Positions 30,637-31,634 of a stretch of DNA of 31,634 nucleotides are shown here, in pieces. Source of the stretch: a virus. The notes under the pieces are model-generated. The model was not told the DNA's origin and ran no database searches. It was given only the letters and a program-made list of their open reading frames with translations. The position numbers and the translations under genes are program-made. How positions within the stretch are numbered: the first letter of the stretch is position 1; the number at the start of each line of letters is the position of its first letter. The stretch is taken from IMG/VR virus record IMGVR_UViG_3300002835_000705, positions 1 to 31,634 of that record. One strand, 5' to 3'.

Positions 30637-30929
30637 TAGAACGGTACGTCTGAGTCTACGTCGTCAAACCCGGATGGTTGTGCTTTTTGTTTGGCAGGAA
30701 ATGGCTTGTGTGCGGCTGAGTATTCCCCAGCTTTGTTCGCCACGGGCTTGCCAATCTTCATCTTAAAGTATGGCTGGCCATCTTTGGTATTAACGTTGAA
30801 GATGTCTACGTAGTGCTCGTTACCGTCTGGCAGCATAACCTTGCCCGCAAAGTCTCCGTGCCAGTCTTCTGTCTTTTTGTTGTTCTTAAACGCTGAGCCA
30901 TAACCCGGCTTAGGTACGTACTTATCCAT
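30636..30929 (-). CDS. Small protein with SSB-like acidic tail, 97 aa
   Basis: Begins MDKYVPKPGYGSAF and holds a beta-rich core (DFAGKVMLPDGNEHYVDIF, YFKMKIGKPV). It ends DDVDSDVPF, which closely resembles the acidic -D-D-x-PF tip of bacterial ssDNA-binding proteins that docks replication partners. The core is too short for a full SSB, and an OB-fold cannot be confirmed by eye. ATG 30929 follows an AGGGGTGA ribosome site also seen before the next gene. Placement before the terminase is unusual for an SSB. Confidence 0.6.
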   Translation of the reverse strand: MDKYVPKPGYGSAFKNNKKTEDWHGDFAGKVMLPDGNEHYVDIFNVNTKDGQPYFKMKIGKPVANKAGEYSAAHKPFPAKQKAQPSGFDDVDSDVPF

Positions 30930-30938
30930 GTTCACCCC

Positions 30939-31097
30939 TTATGGTTGTAGTTTTGATTCTTTAACAGCTTGCAGATACTCGTCAGCCTGCATCATCTTCA
31001 CCTTCTGTGAGGCTAGAGCCTCGGCTACCTGTTCCGTGGTAAACCCACGTCTGAGTAGCTGTAACACAAAGCCATGCAACAAATCCTCTACGTTCAT
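30939..31097 (-). CDS. Small helical protein, 52 aa, first gene of the late operon
   Basis: A short helical protein (VEDLLHGFVLQLLRRGFTTEQ, then QADEYLQAVKES) with a helix-turn-helix-like turn at RGFTTEQVAEAL. ATG 31097 is preceded by GGGGTGA; an upstream in-frame ATG at 31136 lies inside the structured leader and is less likely. Possible small regulator; no family recognised. Confidence 0.6.
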   Translation of the reverse strand: MNVEDLLHGFVLQLLRRGFTTEQVAEALASQKVKMMQADEYLQAVKESKLQP

Positions 31098-31115
31098 TTT
31101 CACCCCGTTTAAGGT

Positions 31116-31201
31116 GTTGGCTCCCAAGCACCACAATTCCTAGGATTGATTCTAGGTACTGTCCTAGAATCTATTGGGCTACTTTCCCGGTGAGAGCCAA
31201 C
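31116..31201 (-). ncRNA. Structured 5' leader of the minus-strand operon
   Basis: The transcript from the promoter at 31209-31236 should begin near 31202-31205. Its first bases GTTGGCTC (31201-31194) pair perfectly with GAGCCAAC (31123-31116), closing an 86-base domain. Inside is a perfect nine-pair hairpin GATTCTAGG/CCTAGAATC (31148-31171) with a six-base loop, and a smaller GGG...CCC hairpin. GGTGA in the ribosome site of the first gene could pair with TCACC at 31189-31193 or with a nearer CACC. No known riboswitch class recognised; the element is inferred from complementarity only. Confidence 0.5.
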
Positions 31202-31208
31202 GGTTAAA

Positions 31209-31236
31209 AGTATATCACCATGAAATAGACTTGCAA
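31209..31236 (-). promoter_or_regulatory. Sigma70-type promoter for the terminase/head operon
   Basis: On the minus strand TTGCAA (31231-31236) and TATACT (31209-31214) are separated by 16 bases. It lies immediately before the structured leader and the first gene of the long operon. Confidence 0.6.
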
Positions 31237-31239
31237 GTA

Positions 31240-31634
31240 GGGGAGAAAAGGTTTAATCTGTTTTCACGGGGCCATTAACCCAGCCCTCGGGAATGTTGTG
31301 GGTGACAGACCCGGATAAACGTGGCTAATCAGGTGGTACTTCTTTCTCGACGCAGGTGGATGCCGGAACGCTAGAGAATCGGGGCCAGACGCTTGAACGT
31401 AACAGTAGCCTAGATAAACGAGAACCCACAAGCCATAAGGCTTTCTACCTGTCTCTACACGGGTGAGGTGTTCTATCGTCAGATGATAGGTACGTAACTG
31501 GTAACGCTACAAGCAAAACCGCTGTTACAAAAATATGAGCAAAAATTTGTGTGTTCCCCCCACGCAATATGACGCATGGGCGGGGGGGCAAAGGGTGGGT
31601 TCCCCCCATCGCAACACATAAAGCACACCCCCCC
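31240..31634. other. Non-coding region at the right end of the window
   Basis: About 400 bases without a convincing gene. It holds several short perfect hairpins: GGGT/ACCC around 31300-31312, AAGCC/GGCTT with an ATAA loop at 31430-31443, CTATC/GATAG at 31473-31489 and GTAAC/GTTAC at 31501-31528. Then come C-tract repeats and a G-run cluster. A non-coding stretch next to terminase genes is a typical place for a packaging site, genome terminus or replication origin, but no direct evidence for any of these is seen. Confidence 0.5.
31553..31614 (+). repeat. Direct repeat GTTCCCCCCA(T)CGCAA, two copies
   Basis: Copies at 31553-31567 and 31599-31614, differing by one inserted base and spaced 46 bases apart. 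They flank a G-run cluster (31578-31599) with the pattern G3-N1-G7-N4-G3-N1-G3, which fits a G-quadruplex on the plus strand. Confidence 0.6.

Noticed and set aside
31240-31550. Possible group I intron, tRNA or known large ncRNA
   Set aside because: Hairpins are short and scattered; no tRNA T-loop with matching acceptor stem, and no group I core motifs were recognised.
31448-31634. Two minus-strand frames open from the window edge, and a 28-codon plus-strand frame from 31536
   Set aside because: They cross C/G homopolymers, lack ribosome sites and have no recognisable protein features; the edge prevents a firm decision.

Overview
The window is part of a tailed-phage genome, almost certainly a short-tailed (podovirus-type) phage with a T7-like virion plan. 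It carries, in order along the minus strand from the right end: terminase small and large subunits, portal, scaffold, major capsid protein, tail tubular A (adaptor) and B (nozzle), three or four internal-virion proteins, a fibre with a T7 gp17-like N-terminus, accessory fibres, and a lysis cassette. No tRNA, rRNA, CRISPR array or insertion sequence was seen, and no DNA polymerase, primase, helicase or RNA polymerase; those genes must lie outside the window. Several families (2OG-Fe(II) oxygenase of the cyanophage type, glycine-rich fibre, DUF6496, DUF6321) are typical of phages from aquatic bacteria. The host is inferred to be a Gram-negative aquatic proteobacterium, but nothing in the window proves it.

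Layout. (1) 1-2014, minus: a compact run of small accessory genes: ribbon-helix-helix protein, Holliday-junction-resolvase-like nuclease, several overlapping small CxxC proteins, and a glycosyltransferase cut by the window edge. (2) 2015-2125: a divergent promoter region with a palindrome between the two promoters. (3) 2126-4776, plus: serine recombinase, a 54-residue protein, a YqaJ-type exonuclease and a RecT-like annealing protein, which together form a recombination module. (4) 4762-8953, minus: endolysin, holin, a coiled-coil membrane protein, metallophosphoesterase, HslV/proteasome-like Ntn hydrolase, small membrane protein, tail-fibre-associated protein and 2OG-Fe oxygenase. (5) 8963-12712: fibres. 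(6) 12726-21278: internal virion proteins, nozzle, adaptor. (7) 21287-22530: a glycosyltransferase-like pair inserted in the morphogenesis block. (8) 22531-28660: head genes. (9) 28641-31097: terminase and two small proteins. (10) 31098-31634: promoter, structured leader and a GC-rich repeat-bearing non-coding end.

How it fits together. The minus-strand morphogenesis genes are packed with 1-4 base stop/start overlaps (TAATG, TGATG, ATGA), indicating one long translationally coupled operon. Its probable promoter is at 31209-31236. The only clear internal break is an intrinsic terminator between scaffold and major capsid genes, followed by a hairpin-rich leader, which suggests that capsid protein output is set separately. 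The serine recombinase and divergent RHH regulator raise the possibility of a temperate life style, but no attachment site or phage repressor was recognised.

The most unusual items are the Ntn hydrolase, the glycosyltransferase pair beside the capsid gene, the terminator/leader ahead of the capsid gene, and the folded leader starting at the late promoter.
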